A DNA stretch of 64,000 nt from an uncultured Gallionellaceae bacterium (GCA_903847155.1 CAINCU010000075.1:1-64000), one strand, 5' to 3'; shown: positions 34,126-43,114, counted from the first letter of the stretch. Notes: generated by a model not told the origin, from the letters alone. Numbers and translations: made by a program.

Positions 34126-34146
34126 GCCGTCAATAGGAGATGCGGC
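34126..34146 (+). repeat. REP-like palindrome, half copy 6
   Basis: GCCGTCAATAGGAGATGCGG is a diverged single half-unit in the short gap between the exported-protein gene and the HTH-ATPase gene. Confidence 0.6.
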
Positions 34147-34169
34147 CTAACGCTGGTACCCAGTTCCAA

Positions 34170-35186
34170 TCATCTAACAGCCAAAGCGCGTACGATCATC
34201 TGCTGGACTTCCATTGTGGCGTGTAGCGGGATTAGTTCAACCTCCGGGTGCGAAGAAGCGAATACCCGAAAAATTTCGTCCGCAAATGCCTGTCCGATTT
34301 CTTCCACTCCAGCGAAGTCCAGAACGACCGTTTTGAATTTCTCGAAACGGGATACCAGGCGCTTCGCCTGTGAGCGCGAAACAAGCTTTTCGCCCTCATG
34401 GCGCGCCAATCGAACCGGTACGATTGTTTTACTGAATGTAAATTCGTCCGGCTCGGTGAATTGCATATAGACAGAATTCAAGGTGCGCTGGCTATCGTTG
34501 GCCTGCTTCAATATGACGCGCGTTCCCGGTATATCTTCTTCGCCATCAATCAACCAGTCTTGCTGTTCAGCGTTATGCGAAAAATGCAAGTTGCGCGACA
34601 TTATTCTGAACGAATCAAAAACTCGTGAAGTAAAAAAAATGCCCTCGCCTGAATGGTTTGCCGGGTCTGTTGTAAATTTGCCTTTGGCCAGTTCAAGGAT
34701 GGCTTCTCTTGGGTAGTACAATTTCCCCAGCCGCTGGATGTGATGAAAAATTCCTTCACCGTCATCGTTTATCCAAATCTCAACATCCAGCGCCGTGCGA
34801 GAAAAATGGACATCCAGCACCGCCCCGCCGGAGTGATCAATTGCGTTGTTTATCATCTCCGTTACTCCGTAATGCCACATGTCGCGCAGATTTACCGACA
34901 AGTCGGACACAAGCGGCGCAATACTTTCCCGCCAGACAACGTCCTCGCTTAATCCCGCCAAATTGAAACGCCATGATTGTTCAATTATCGGAGCAAGCCA
35001 TGTGATTTTTGCATTCCCTGCGCCGGAAGACATAACCATTCCATCGATTTCCAGAGCGTGAAGGTGTCGGCTTGCTGCTTGCTTGGAAATGTCGAAATGC
35101 CGTGCCGTTTCTGCCGCAACGTGGCGAGCTTTATTGCGACATAAGCGCAGCATGAAATTTCTGATTTCGGATGTTTTTGCTCTCAT
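34170..35186 (-). CDS. Single-chain regulator: winged HTH, GHKL ATPase and STAS-like (DUF4325-type) domain
   Basis: A 338-residue soluble protein. Residues about 1-65 form a winged helix-turn-helix (HFDISKQAASRHLHALEIDG). Residues 85-235 are a GHKL ATPase: N-box EMINNAIDHS (110-119), G1 box DDGEGI, G2 box HSGEGIFFTS. There is no His-phosphorylation domain. Residues 265-335 fit the STAS-like DUF4325 type (FKTVVLDFAGVEEIGQAFAD). The set resembles an anti-sigma kinase and its antagonist fused to a DNA-binding domain. A perfect inverted repeat 51 bases upstream may be its operator. Role unknown; flanked by hydrogenase genes. Confidence 0.8.
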   Translation of the reverse strand: MRAKTSEIRNFMLRLCRNKARHVAAETARHFDISKQAASRHLHALEIDGMVMSSGAGNAKITWLAPIIEQSWRFNLAGLSEDVVWRESIAPLVSDLSVNLRDMWHYGVTEMINNAIDHSGGAVLDVHFSRTALDVEIWINDDGEGIFHHIQRLGKLYYPREAILELAKGKFTTDPANHSGEGIFFTSRVFDSFRIMSRNLHFSHNAEQQDWLIDGEEDIPGTRVILKQANDSQRTLNSVYMQFTEPDEFTFSKTIVPVRLARHEGEKLVSRSQAKRLVSRFEKFKTVVLDFAGVEEIGQAFADEIFRVFASSHPEVELIPLHATMEVQQMIVRALAVR

Positions 35187-35236
35187 AGCTCATCAATCAA
35201 AATGAATTGCATCGACAACAATTTTACATCTAATCG

Positions 35237-35255
35237 ACAATATTTAAAATATTGT
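35237..35255. promoter_or_regulatory. Inverted repeat upstream of the HTH-ATPase gene
   Basis: ACAATATTT and AAATATTGT flank a central A, a perfect 9+1+9 repeat. The heptamer TCGACAA also occurs at three places in 35212-35262. Position fits an operator in the promoter of the regulator gene. Confidence 0.6.
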
Positions 35256-35330
35256 TCGACAACATACCTTCGAGAAACAAACCCTGAAACTCAAAAAATA
35301 CAAGATCACCAAAGAATTGCCGGGTTCGAA

Positions 35331-35816
35331 TCAAACCCCTAAATCTGTGCATCTCGAAAACCGCCCGATGATCTCAGATGAGTTACGGCAAACCTCCGGC
35401 AGCGCCGCCGCCACTTCTGCTGTCAATGTTTCGCCCCAACCCACCAGCGATGGCTGCACGCCGATCAACGCGCGCTGCGCTGGCCAGTGATCGGTCAACT
35501 GCGAGATGGACATGAGATCAAGCAGCCCGACTTCGTGCACGCTGCTCTTGCGGTTGGCGCCGAGGAATTGATCCATCGCTGCGCCTTCGAAGCTGCGCAC
35601 CGTGCCCGGCACTGCACCCAGTTCGGCGGCGTCGATCACCAGCAGCGCGTCGCATTCGCTGATCGGCACGGCCAGCGTGAACGACAACGTGCCGCCATCG
35701 AGGAATTCCATGTCGTCGCGTGCGCCGAATTGCGCTTGCAGTTGCTGCATGGCGACGATGCCCACACCTTCGTCGGTGAGCAGTGTGTTGCCGATGCCGA
35801 GCACGAGGATTTTCAT
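35331..35816 (-). CDS. hynD: Hydrogenase maturation protease (HyaD/HupD/HynD family)
   Basis: A 161-residue endopeptidase that trims the C-terminus of the large subunit after nickel insertion. Family motifs: GIGNTLLTDEGVG with the metal-binding Glu, FLDGGTLSF and VIDAAELG with the conserved Asp, and HEVGLLDLM with the His ligand. Its ATG overlaps the hypC stop (ATGA). It probably processes HynL, encoded 6 kb downstream on the same strand. Confidence 0.92.
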   Translation of the reverse strand: MKILVLGIGNTLLTDEGVGIVAMQQLQAQFGARDDMEFLDGGTLSFTLAVPISECDALLVIDAAELGAVPGTVRSFEGAAMDQFLGANRKSSVHEVGLLDLMSISQLTDHWPAQRALIGVQPSLVGWGETLTAEVAAALPEVCRNSSEIIGRFSRCTDLGV

Positions 35817-36082
35817 CGTGTGGACACCACATCGGGAAAGTACGCATCAAGATTGGTCTCACCCTGCATCGCCGCCGCCAGGCCATCCAGCGCCAGGTTG
35901 ATCTCGTGCGCACGCTGCGCCGAAATGATTTCGCGCGCCTGCCCCAGTACGGCATACACCCAATCGCCGACAGCGACCTGCTCCAGCAACAACGTGTTCA
36001 GCCGCTCGCGCCGGGCGCGCCCTTCGCACCACGCGAACGCGCCATCGACTTCAACCACCTGCATGGGGATACCGAGACACAT
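35813..36082 (-). CDS. hypC: HypC/HupF-family hydrogenase assembly chaperone
   Basis: An 89-residue chaperone. The N-terminus MCLGIPMQV carries the essential Cys2, and VGDWVYAVLGQAREII is the conserved OB-fold strand. HypC carries the Fe(CN)2CO group with HypD and binds the large-subunit precursor. Coupled to hynD. No other hyp genes are in the window, so the rest of the maturation set must lie elsewhere. Confidence 0.92.
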   Translation of the reverse strand: MCLGIPMQVVEVDGAFAWCEGRARRERLNTLLLEQVAVGDWVYAVLGQAREIISAQRAHEINLALDGLAAAMQGETNLDAYFPDVVSTR

Positions 36083-36128
36083 GACAAATCTCCGGCGAAA
36101 TTATCGGGTAGAGCAATCAAGCATGCTG

Positions 36129-36389
36129 CTACTTCAACAGCGGATGGTCCTTGGGCAATTGTTTTGAATACCAGATCGCCAGTTTGTGGCGCATGGTTTT
36201 TTCGGCGACTTGGTCTTCCGGCAGGGGCTGGATCACCTTGTCGTGCACCAGCAGGCGGTAGAGGTATAACAGTTTCTCGCTTGCCGAATCGGTCGCTTCA
36301 AATTCGACCACGCCGCGCCCTTCCGCATACTTCACCGCGGCGAGCAGCGCTTCCTTGAACAAGGCTGTTTCATTCTTCAGTTTTTTCAT
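36129..36389 (-). CDS. Conserved small protein, DUF5062-like
   Basis: An 86-residue soluble protein of unknown function. Start 36389 overlaps the TrmH-family gene stop (ATGA). The pattern KYAEGRGVVEFEATDS, LYRLLVHDKVIQPLPED and the ending KQLPKDHPLLK fits the DUF5062 family as I recall it. It lies between a TrmH-family methyltransferase and hypC on one strand, so the maturation genes may be transcribed with it. Confidence 0.65.
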   Translation of the reverse strand: MKKLKNETALFKEALLAAVKYAEGRGVVEFEATDSASEKLLYLYRLLVHDKVIQPLPEDQVAEKTMRHKLAIWYSKQLPKDHPLLK

Positions 36390-37168
36390 CGTCGTTGCCT
36401 CACTGCTTCGAACAAACATACCGCTGTCGCTGCGGCAGCGTTCAGCGATTCTATTTTACCCGGCATGGGAATGATGAAGTGCTGCTGCGCCGCATCCTGC
36501 AAGGCTGGCGACAGTCCCGCGCCTTCGTTGCCGATGGCGAACGCCAGCTTGCCACGCAGGTTGCAATCGTACAGCGACTTTTCTGCTTGCAGCGATGCCG
36601 CCAATAATTTGCCGGTGAATGCGGCGGCGACCTGCAGCAGGTCAGCCGACTCGCTGATGCTCAACGCAAAGTGTCCGCCCATCCCGGCGCGCAACACTTT
36701 GGGTGACCACGCATCGGCGCAGCCTTGCGACAGGAACACCGCATCGCAGCCCGCTGCCGCTGCGGAGCGCAAAATAGAACCAAGGTTGCCAGGGTCCTGG
36801 ATGTCTTCCAGCAGCAAGGCGAAAAAACTATTTGCGGCTTCAATTTTGATTGGCGGAATTTCGACCAGCGCCAATAAACCATTTGGCGTTTTGAGTTCGG
36901 AGAGTTGCGCGAACAGCGCGTCGTCGAGTTGCGTTTGCGGCACGTCGGCACTGGCTTCGAGCAGGGAAACAATTTCCTCATCCTGCAATGCCTGTTCATT
37001 CAGCAGCAGATGCAGCGGGCGTTGTTTGCTTTCGAGCAAAGCGCGCAGCAGATGCGCACCGTCGAGTAACGTCTGCCCTGCTGCGCTACGCTCGCGTGCG
37101 GATGATGAGAGTTTGTGCAGCGACTTGTAGAACGGATTGTCGCGCGAGGTGATGTGTTTGAGGGTCAT
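36386..37168 (-). CDS. TrmH/SpoU-family RNA 2'-O-methyltransferase
   Basis: A 260-residue SPOUT enzyme. An N-terminal substrate-binding domain (about 1-90) is followed by the trefoil-knot domain with the three SpoU motifs: EDIQDPGNLGSILRSAAAAG, AIGNEGAGLS and IPMPGKIESLNAAAATAV. The start at 37168 follows a TTG codon that could also serve. The RNA target is not predictable; 23S or tRNA is likely. Confidence 0.88.
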   Translation of the reverse strand: MTLKHITSRDNPFYKSLHKLSSSARERSAAGQTLLDGAHLLRALLESKQRPLHLLLNEQALQDEEIVSLLEASADVPQTQLDDALFAQLSELKTPNGLLALVEIPPIKIEAANSFFALLLEDIQDPGNLGSILRSAAAAGCDAVFLSQGCADAWSPKVLRAGMGGHFALSISESADLLQVAAAFTGKLLAASLQAEKSLYDCNLRGKLAFAIGNEGAGLSPALQDAAQQHFIIPMPGKIESLNAAAATAVCLFEAVRQRR

Positions 37169-37191
37169 CAATAAACCTATAACAATTCGTC

Positions 37192-37299
37192 ACACCGGCG
37201 AAGGCCGGTGTCCAGTTAATTTAAAGCACCCTTGCGCAGCAAGGACAAAAGTCAAAGGCATGTTGAATTAAATCGCTGGATTCCGGCCTTCGCCGGAAT
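37192..37299. repeat. Two facing inverted repeats (CCGGCGAAGGCCGG type)
   Basis: ACACCGGC-GAAG-GCCGGTGT (37192-37211) and ATTCCGGC-CTTC-GCCGGAAT (37280-37299) are two hairpins of the same family in opposite orientation. They fill the gap between scpB and the TrmH-family gene. They may act as a transcriptional pause or terminator, or as an insertion platform. Confidence 0.8.
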
Positions 37300-37315
37300 G
37301 ACGAAATCTGAAGCA

Positions 37316-38023
37316 TCAGACTTCGTCTTGTCCGCTTTGGTCCAGCAAGCTGCCCATCTCTTCCAGCGCTGGCAGTTCATTCAGCGAACGCAGGTTGAGG
37401 TCATCCAGCAGTTGCGGGGTGGTGGCGTACAGCGCGGGTTTGCCCGGTGTGTCGCGCGTGCCGATGGCTTCGATCCAGGCGCGCGATTCCAGCGTCTTCA
37501 ATATTTGCGAGGAGACAGTCACACCGCGAATGTCTTCGATGTCGCCGCGCGTCACCGGCTGGCGATAGGCGATGATAGCCAGTGTCTCCATCACGGCACG
37601 CGAGTAGCGCGGCGTTTTTTGCGGATTGAGTTTGTCCAGATGTTCCTGCATTTCGGGACGTGCACGGAAGCGCCAGCCGCTGGCTACACGGTTCAACTCA
37701 ACGCCGCTATCTGTATACTTTTCCACCAACTGTTGCAGCAATTCTTCGACGAATTTTGTTTCCAGCGGCACTTCACTGAGGCGCTTTAATTCGGCAATGG
37801 AAAGCGGTTCCTGTGTAGTGAGCAATGCCGCTTCGAAGATGCGCTTGAGTTGCACGGCATCCACTGCGTGTTCGGCTTCGACCAACTCTGTGCTTGTCGA
37901 GTCGGTTGAAACTGCAAGCACGTCTGTCCCTTGGTCAAGCATGTCCTGAGCGCTGGCAAAGGACTCGGGGCGAACGGCCAAAATGTTTTCACTCGGCAGT
38001 GATGGCGCGACAGGTTCGGACAT
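37316..38023 (-). CDS. scpB: Segregation and condensation protein B
   Basis: A 235-residue kleisin-associated winged-helix protein of the SMC-ScpAB complex that compacts the chromosome. The winged-helix core is seen in LKRIFEAALLTTQEPLSIAE and YSRAVMETLAIIAYRQPVTR. It starts inside scpA with a 35-base overlap. N-terminal 50 residues and the C-terminal tail are low-complexity. Confidence 0.92.
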   Translation of the reverse strand: MSEPVAPSLPSENILAVRPESFASAQDMLDQGTDVLAVSTDSTSTELVEAEHAVDAVQLKRIFEAALLTTQEPLSIAELKRLSEVPLETKFVEELLQQLVEKYTDSGVELNRVASGWRFRARPEMQEHLDKLNPQKTPRYSRAVMETLAIIAYRQPVTRGDIEDIRGVTVSSQILKTLESRAWIEAIGTRDTPGKPALYATTPQLLDDLNLRSLNELPALEEMGSLLDQSGQDEV

Positions 38024-38807
38024 AGATATTCCCCAAGGATTCGGTTTGCGTGATCTCTACTAAATTCTCTTTGGCAAGTTCGAGGATGGCGATAAAGGTG
38101 ACGACCAGCAGCGGAATACCGGCATCCATTTCGAACAAGCTGTCGAACAAGATATAGTCGGTATTGCGCAATTGCCGCAGCACTTTGGTCATCTGTTCGC
38201 GCACCGACAATTCTTCGCGGCGTACTTTATGATGCGCGTTCTGCTTGGCGCGGGTGAGCAGTGCCAGCCACGCATGGCGCAGGTCTTCCACCGACACGCT
38301 GGGCAGACGTTCCAGCACCGTGCGTTCGATCAGCACCTGCACCAGTTCAAAATCGCGTCCAGCCTGCGGTAGCTCATTCAGCTTCAACGCGGCTGATTTC
38401 ATCTGCTCGTATTCAAGCAGGCGGCGCATCAACTCGGCGCGCGGGTCTTCATCACTTTCATGTTCATTGGTCTTGGGCGGACGCGGCAACAGCATGCGCG
38501 ATTTAATCTCGATCAGCACCGCCGCCATCAGCAGATACTCAGCAGCCAGCTCCAGCCGGTGGCGTTGCATCACTTCGATGTAAACCATGTATTGCTTGGT
38601 GAGCGCCGCCATCGGAATGTCGAGCACATCGAGGTTATGACGGCGGATCAGGTACAACAACAGATCGAGCGGCCCCTGAAACGATTCCAGCACCACTTCC
38701 AGTGCATCCGGCGGGATGTACAGATCGAGCGGCATCTCCAGCAGCGGTTCGCCGTGGATATGCGCCACGGGATTGGAAGCCTGCAGTTGTGCTTCAGCCT
38801 CGCTCAT
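37989..38807 (-). CDS. scpA: Segregation and condensation protein A
   Basis: A 272-residue kleisin bridging SMC heads. The conserved N-terminal motif is SFQGPLDLLLYLIRRHNLDV, followed by YLLMAAVLIEIKSRMLLP. The C-terminal winged helix ends near the stop. It overlaps scpB by 35 bases and starts 2 bases after trpS ends, indicating an operon. Confidence 0.93.
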   Translation of the reverse strand: MSEAEAQLQASNPVAHIHGEPLLEMPLDLYIPPDALEVVLESFQGPLDLLLYLIRRHNLDVLDIPMAALTKQYMVYIEVMQRHRLELAAEYLLMAAVLIEIKSRMLLPRPPKTNEHESDEDPRAELMRRLLEYEQMKSAALKLNELPQAGRDFELVQVLIERTVLERLPSVSVEDLRHAWLALLTRAKQNAHHKVRREELSVREQMTKVLRQLRNTDYILFDSLFEMDAGIPLLVVTFIAILELAKENLVEITQTESLGNIYVRTCRAITAE

Positions 38808-38809
38808 TT

Positions 38810-40012
38810 TCAGCTATATCCCAGCCCCATCGCTTCGCGCACATCGCGCATGGTTTCACCGGCGAGTTTGCGCGCTTTTTCGCAGCCGTCGGCGATGATG
38901 TTGCGCACCAGCGACGGATCGTCCAGATAAAGCTGGGCGCGTTCGCGCATCGGTTTCTGTTCTTCCAGCACCGCAGCGATGACCGGCTGCTTGCATTCGA
39001 TGCAGCCGATGCCCGCGCTACGGCAGCCTTTCTGCACCCATTGTTTGGTGTCTTCGCTGGAATACACCAGATGCAATTGCCACACCGGACATTTGTCGGG
39101 ATTTCCTGTGTCGGTGCGGCGGATACGCGCAGGATCGGTAGGCATGGTCTTGATCTTTTTGCCGACCTCGACCTCGTCTTCGCGCAGGCTGATGGTGTTG
39201 CCGTAGGACTTGGACATCTTCTGTCCGTCCAGTCCAGGCATCTTAGATGCCGCAGTCAGCATGGCTTGCGGTTCGGATAAGATCATTTTGCCGCCGCCTT
39301 CAAGGTAACCGAACAAACGCTCGCGGTCGCCCAACGAGAGGCTCTGTTGTTCGTCCAGCAAGGACTTAGCCGACTCCAGCGCTTCGCCGTCGCCCTGTTG
39401 CTGAAAGCGTGTGCGCAACTCGATGTAGAGCTTGGCCTTTTTGCCGCCCAGTTTCTTTACCGCCGCTTCGGCTTTTTCTTCAAAGCCCGGCTCGCGCCCG
39501 TACATATGGTTGAAGCGCCGCGCCAGTTCGCGTGTGAATTCCAGATGCGGAACCTGGTCCTCACCTACCGGCACTTTGGTGGAACGATAGATCAGGATGT
39601 CCGCGCTCATCAGCAGCGGATAGCCGAGAAAGCCGTAGGTGGTGAGGTCCTTGGAAGTCAGCTTCTCTTGCTGATCCTTGTAGGTTGGCACGCGTTCCAG
39701 CCAGCCCAAGGGAGTGATCATCGACAGCAGCAGATTCAATTCCGCATGTTCCGGCACGCGCGACTGGATGAACAACGTGGCTTGCGACGGATCGACCCCG
39801 GCCGCCAGCCAGTCAATGACCATGTCCCACACGTTTTGTTCGATGATTTGCGGCGAGTCGTAATGCGTGGTCAGCGCGTGCCAGTCGGCCACGAAGAACA
39901 GGCACTCGTACTGATGCTGCATCTCCACCCAGTTCTTCAACACACCGTGGTAATGCCCCAGGTGCAAATTGCCCGTGGGGCGCATTCCAGATAACACGCG
40001 ATCAGCAAACAT
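38810..40012 (-). CDS. trpS: Tryptophanyl-tRNA synthetase
   Basis: A 400-residue class I synthetase. The HIGH-like motif is GNLHLGHYHG and the KMSKS motif is GQKMSKSYGN. It is longer than the E. coli enzyme (334) because of an inserted stretch around residues 185-235 (KAEAAVKKLGGKKAKLYIEL), typical of the betaproteobacterial form. It is followed by scpA with a 2-base gap. Confidence 0.95.
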   Translation of the reverse strand: MFADRVLSGMRPTGNLHLGHYHGVLKNWVEMQHQYECLFFVADWHALTTHYDSPQIIEQNVWDMVIDWLAAGVDPSQATLFIQSRVPEHAELNLLLSMITPLGWLERVPTYKDQQEKLTSKDLTTYGFLGYPLLMSADILIYRSTKVPVGEDQVPHLEFTRELARRFNHMYGREPGFEEKAEAAVKKLGGKKAKLYIELRTRFQQQGDGEALESAKSLLDEQQSLSLGDRERLFGYLEGGGKMILSEPQAMLTAASKMPGLDGQKMSKSYGNTISLREDEVEVGKKIKTMPTDPARIRRTDTGNPDKCPVWQLHLVYSSEDTKQWVQKGCRSAGIGCIECKQPVIAAVLEEQKPMRERAQLYLDDPSLVRNIIADGCEKARKLAGETMRDVREAMGLGYS

Positions 40013-40026
40013 AGTTCAACTTCACA

Positions 40027-40683
40027 TTAAAAAATTGCTTCAATCAATCGGATCACCAAATTCATCAGTGGCGACAATATCCAACTCAAAATCGGCTGCC
40101 CGCCAATCGGCACTACCGCCATCAGAATTAGAATAATCATGCCGTAGGGTTCCACTTTCGCCAACTGGAAAGCCTGCCGATGCGGCAGCAGACTGATGGC
40201 GATGCGCCCGCCATCCAGCGGCGGCAACGGCAGCAGGTTCAGCACCAGCAAAACGGCGTTGATTGTAACCCCGATCTGCGCCATGCCAATTAGCGGCTCG
40301 GCGAAATAGCTGCCGGGGAACATTAACGCCAGCTTAATCATCCCGCCCCAGAACAGCGCCATCAGCAGATTGGACGCAGGACCAGCCAGTGCCACCCAAA
40401 ACATATCCTGTTTGGGGCGGCGCAAGGCGGAGAAATTGACCGGCACCGGTTTAGCCCAACCAAACAAAATACCACCCACAAACAAGGTCAGCAGCGGCAG
40501 CAGAATCGTGCCGACGGGGTCGATGTGGCGCAACGGATTGAGCGAGATGCGCCCTTGCGCATATGCCGTCATATCGCCGAAATGGCGCGCCGCATAACCG
40601 TGTGCCGCCTCATGGATGGTGATGGCGAACAGCACCGGAATGGCGGCTAACGCGATGGTTTGTATCAGAGCATCAAAATTCAT
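40027..40683 (-). CDS. Site-2 protease family M50 membrane metalloprotease
   Basis: A 218-residue membrane protein of the short S2P/YwhC group. Zinc ligands are the two His in AITIHEAAHGYAA (HExxH) and the Asp in LPLPPLDGGRIAI. About five to six membrane segments; no PDZ domain, unlike RseP. Its start directly abuts the yciO stop. The substrate is unknown. Confidence 0.9.
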   Translation of the reverse strand: MNFDALIQTIALAAIPVLFAITIHEAAHGYAARHFGDMTAYAQGRISLNPLRHIDPVGTILLPLLTLFVGGILFGWAKPVPVNFSALRRPKQDMFWVALAGPASNLLMALFWGGMIKLALMFPGSYFAEPLIGMAQIGVTINAVLLVLNLLPLPPLDGGRIAISLLPHRQAFQLAKVEPYGMIILILMAVVPIGGQPILSWILSPLMNLVIRLIEAIF

Positions 40684-41313
40684 TTATTCCTCTATTCCCA
40701 AATGTGAAACTTTTCCCTTACCGCGCCGCACCAATACCGGTACAACGTCTGTCAGATCAATCACTGTAGTTGATTCAATTCCCACTGCGCCTCCTTCGAT
40801 GACCAACTCAACCAAGCGTTCCAGATGTTCGCGTATCTCTTCCACATCAATCAGAGGGTGATCGGCCTCCGGCAAAATCAACGTGGAACTCAGCAGCGGC
40901 TCGCCCAATTCTTCCAGCAAGGCCAATGCAATCGGATGATCCGGGATGCGCAAACCCACTGTGCTGCGCTTGGGGTGTTGCAAGCGGCGCGGCACCTCTT
41001 TGGTCGCTTGCAGAATAAAAGTGTAACTGCCCGGCGTATTGTTCTTGAGCAAGCGGAACTGGGTGTTATCGACCTTGGCATATTTCGCCAATTCCGAAAG
41101 GTCGCGGCACATCAGTGTCATCAGATGTTTCTCGTCCAGACCACGTATCTGGCGTATGCGCGTCACCGCATCCTTGTCATCCAGATGGCAGCCGAGGGCA
41201 TAGCCGGAATCGGTGGGATACACGATCACCGCGCCGTCGCGCAGCATCTCCGCTGCTTGCTTGATCAAGCGCGGTTGCGGATTGTCGGGGTGAATGGTGA
41301 AAAATTGCGCCAT
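40684..41313 (-). CDS. yciO: YciO/Sua5/YrdC-family protein (threonylcarbamoyl-AMP synthase-like)
   Basis: A 209-residue protein with the YrdC fold. The N-terminus (AAEMLRDGAVIVYPTDSGYALG) and TVGLRIPDHPIALALLEELG match YciO, the Sua5-related group that makes threonylcarbamoyl-AMP weakly. It follows the PHP gene with a 3-base gap, as in the yciV-yciO pair of E. coli. Confidence 0.9.
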   Translation of the reverse strand: MAQFFTIHPDNPQPRLIKQAAEMLRDGAVIVYPTDSGYALGCHLDDKDAVTRIRQIRGLDEKHLMTLMCRDLSELAKYAKVDNTQFRLLKNNTPGSYTFILQATKEVPRRLQHPKRSTVGLRIPDHPIALALLEELGEPLLSSTLILPEADHPLIDVEEIREHLERLVELVIEGGAVGIESTTVIDLTDVVPVLVRRGKGKVSHLGIEE

Positions 41314-41316
41314 GGT

Positions 41317-42177
41317 TCAGCCTGCCGCCACTTCCCATGCCGTCCACACCGGACGACAGTCCAGCGGAAAATCCGGCAAGCGCCCGAGGTCGCGGTAACT
41401 TTCTTCCGGCCCGTGGAAATCCGAACCGCACGAACAATACAAATCCAACTCCTTGGCGTAGCGCGCAAACTCGGCGTATTGCGGCGGCGTGTGGCTGCCG
41501 CTCACCACTTCGATGGCCTGCCCGCCAGCCGCGACGAATTCGCACAGCAATTCGTGCAAGGTGGTTTTGCCCATCGCTTTGCGCCCGGCGGTATAACGTC
41601 CCGGATGCGCCACTACGGCGATGCCGCCGCTGCCGCGTATCCACGAAATCGCATCCTGTAAATTCCCCCATTCGTGCGCCACATAGCCCGGCTTGCCTTT
41701 GACTAGATAACGATTGAACACGCTGCGCACGTCTTTACAGTGTCCGGCTTCAACCATGTACCGCGCGAAATGCGTGCGCCCGATCATGTCGGGGTTGGAG
41801 GCATAGCGTAACGCGCCCGCCAGCACGCCGCCGATCCCGGCGCGCGCCAGCGAGTCGGCCATCAGTTCGGCGCGCTGGCGCCGACCGCTGCGAATGCTGC
41901 GCAGACCTTCAACCAATTCGGGATGCTGGGGATTGATGTTCAGCCCGACGATATGCACCGTGTGCTTGCGCCAGGAGACGGAGATTTCCACGCCGTTGAT
42001 GAATTCGATGCCGTTCGCGGCAGCAGCCTGCGCCGCCTCAGCCAAGCCCGCCACGTCATCGTGATCGGTAAGCGCGAGCATCTTCACTTCGCGCCCGGCA
42101 GCGCGCGTCACTAATTCAGTGGGAGTAAGCGTTCCATCGGAATATCTGGAATGGCAATGCAGATCGTTGTTGAGCAT
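41317..42177 (-). CDS. rnm: PHP-domain phosphoesterase, RNase AM (YciV/TrpH)
   Basis: A 286-residue metal-dependent nuclease/phosphatase. PHP motifs: DLHCHSRYSDG with the first metal His pair, LALTDHDDVAG, GVEISV, VAHPGRY and GSDFHGPEE. The E. coli relative matures rRNA 5' ends and degrades short nucleotides. Its start overlaps the rnfH stop by one base (TGATG). Confidence 0.92.
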   Translation of the reverse strand: MLNNDLHCHSRYSDGTLTPTELVTRAAGREVKMLALTDHDDVAGLAEAAQAAAANGIEFINGVEISVSWRKHTVHIVGLNINPQHPELVEGLRSIRSGRRQRAELMADSLARAGIGGVLAGALRYASNPDMIGRTHFARYMVEAGHCKDVRSVFNRYLVKGKPGYVAHEWGNLQDAISWIRGSGGIAVVAHPGRYTAGRKAMGKTTLHELLCEFVAAGGQAIEVVSGSHTPPQYAEFARYAKELDLYCSCGSDFHGPEESYRDLGRLPDFPLDCRPVWTAWEVAAG

Positions 42178-42491
42178 CAGAGTTCGCCGCCGCCCTTCTT
42201 CATCACTTTGCCCTCTTCGGCGCGTCTACGACGCACCTCCTTCGGGTCGGCGAGCAGCGGGCGGTAGATTTCGATGCGATCTTTTTCGCGCAGCACGGTA
42301 TCGGTCTTGCTCAGTTTGCCGAAGATGCCGAACCGGCCTTTATCGAGGTCGATCTCGGGATGCTTGTCCAGAATGCCGGACAGCCTGATGGCATCGGCAA
42401 TCGTGCTGGCCTTGGGCACTTCCAGTTTCAGCAGCGTCTGCACGGCAGGCAAGGCATAAACCAGTTCGATCTTAATTTTTTCGTCACTCAT
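42177..42491 (-). CDS. rnfH: RnfH-family ubiquitin-like protein
   Basis: A 104-residue beta-grasp protein (UPF0125). The N-terminus (IKIELVYALPAVQTLLKLEV) and KDRIEIYRPLLADPKEVRRR are conserved. It overlaps ratA by 4 bases (ATGA), the usual ratA-rnfH pairing. The function of the family is unclear; it is not linked to rnf genes here. Confidence 0.92.
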   Translation of the reverse strand: MSDEKIKIELVYALPAVQTLLKLEVPKASTIADAIRLSGILDKHPEIDLDKGRFGIFGKLSKTDTVLREKDRIEIYRPLLADPKEVRRRRAEEGKVMKKGGGEL

Positions 42492-42925
42492 TTTTTCGTA
42501 TAAACCTTGTCTGCGCGCTGGATGAAAGCATCCACCATACTGCTGGCTATATGGTGAAACACCGGCCCCACCAGCTTTTCCAGCAACCTGCTGGAAAATT
42601 CGTAATGCAGGCGGAATTCTATTTTACAGGCTTCGTCGCTCAAGGGGATGAATCGCCAACTGCCGTCCAGTTGTTTGAACGGCCCGTCCAGCAAAGCGAT
42701 GTCAATCTGATGCGGCGGAGTGCGCTGGTTGCGCGTGCTGAACTGCTGTTTGACGCCGTGAAAATCAACTTGCACCGTGGCCAGCATAGTCGTGCCCTGC
42801 ATCTCATTGATGCGCCCGCCTCCGCACCAGGGCAGAAACTGCGCGTAATCCTCCACACCATCCACCAGCTTGAACATCTGCTCCGCCGTGTGCGGAACCA
42901 AGACCGTCTTTTCTACAAGAGCCAT
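42488..42925 (-). CDS. ratA: RatA/Coq10-family START-domain protein
   Basis: A 145-residue single START-like domain. The start at 42925 gives MALVEKTVLVPHTAEQMF. YAQFLPWCGGGRI is the family signature. E. coli RatA is reported to block 70S assembly, while homologues bind ubiquinone; which applies here is open. Followed by rnfH; divergent from smpB, the conserved arrangement. Confidence 0.9.
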   Translation of the reverse strand: MALVEKTVLVPHTAEQMFKLVDGVEDYAQFLPWCGGGRINEMQGTTMLATVQVDFHGVKQQFSTRNQRTPPHQIDIALLDGPFKQLDGSWRFIPLSDEACKIEFRLHYEFSSRLLEKLVGPVFHHIASSMVDAFIQRADKVYTKK

Positions 42926-43114
42926 TGCTTTACGAAGCCACAAAATCAAAGGCTGGTAGAATATCGCAACACACCTCAAAACTCACCTTATTCCAGTCTA
43001 ATTTCGAAGGTCAAACAAGGCGATGACGAACGACCGACGCGGGCAGTGCTAATGCACGACTAGGAGTGAGTGAGGAAATCAACGCAGTTTCACCGATGAA
43101 ATTGGATTGGAATC

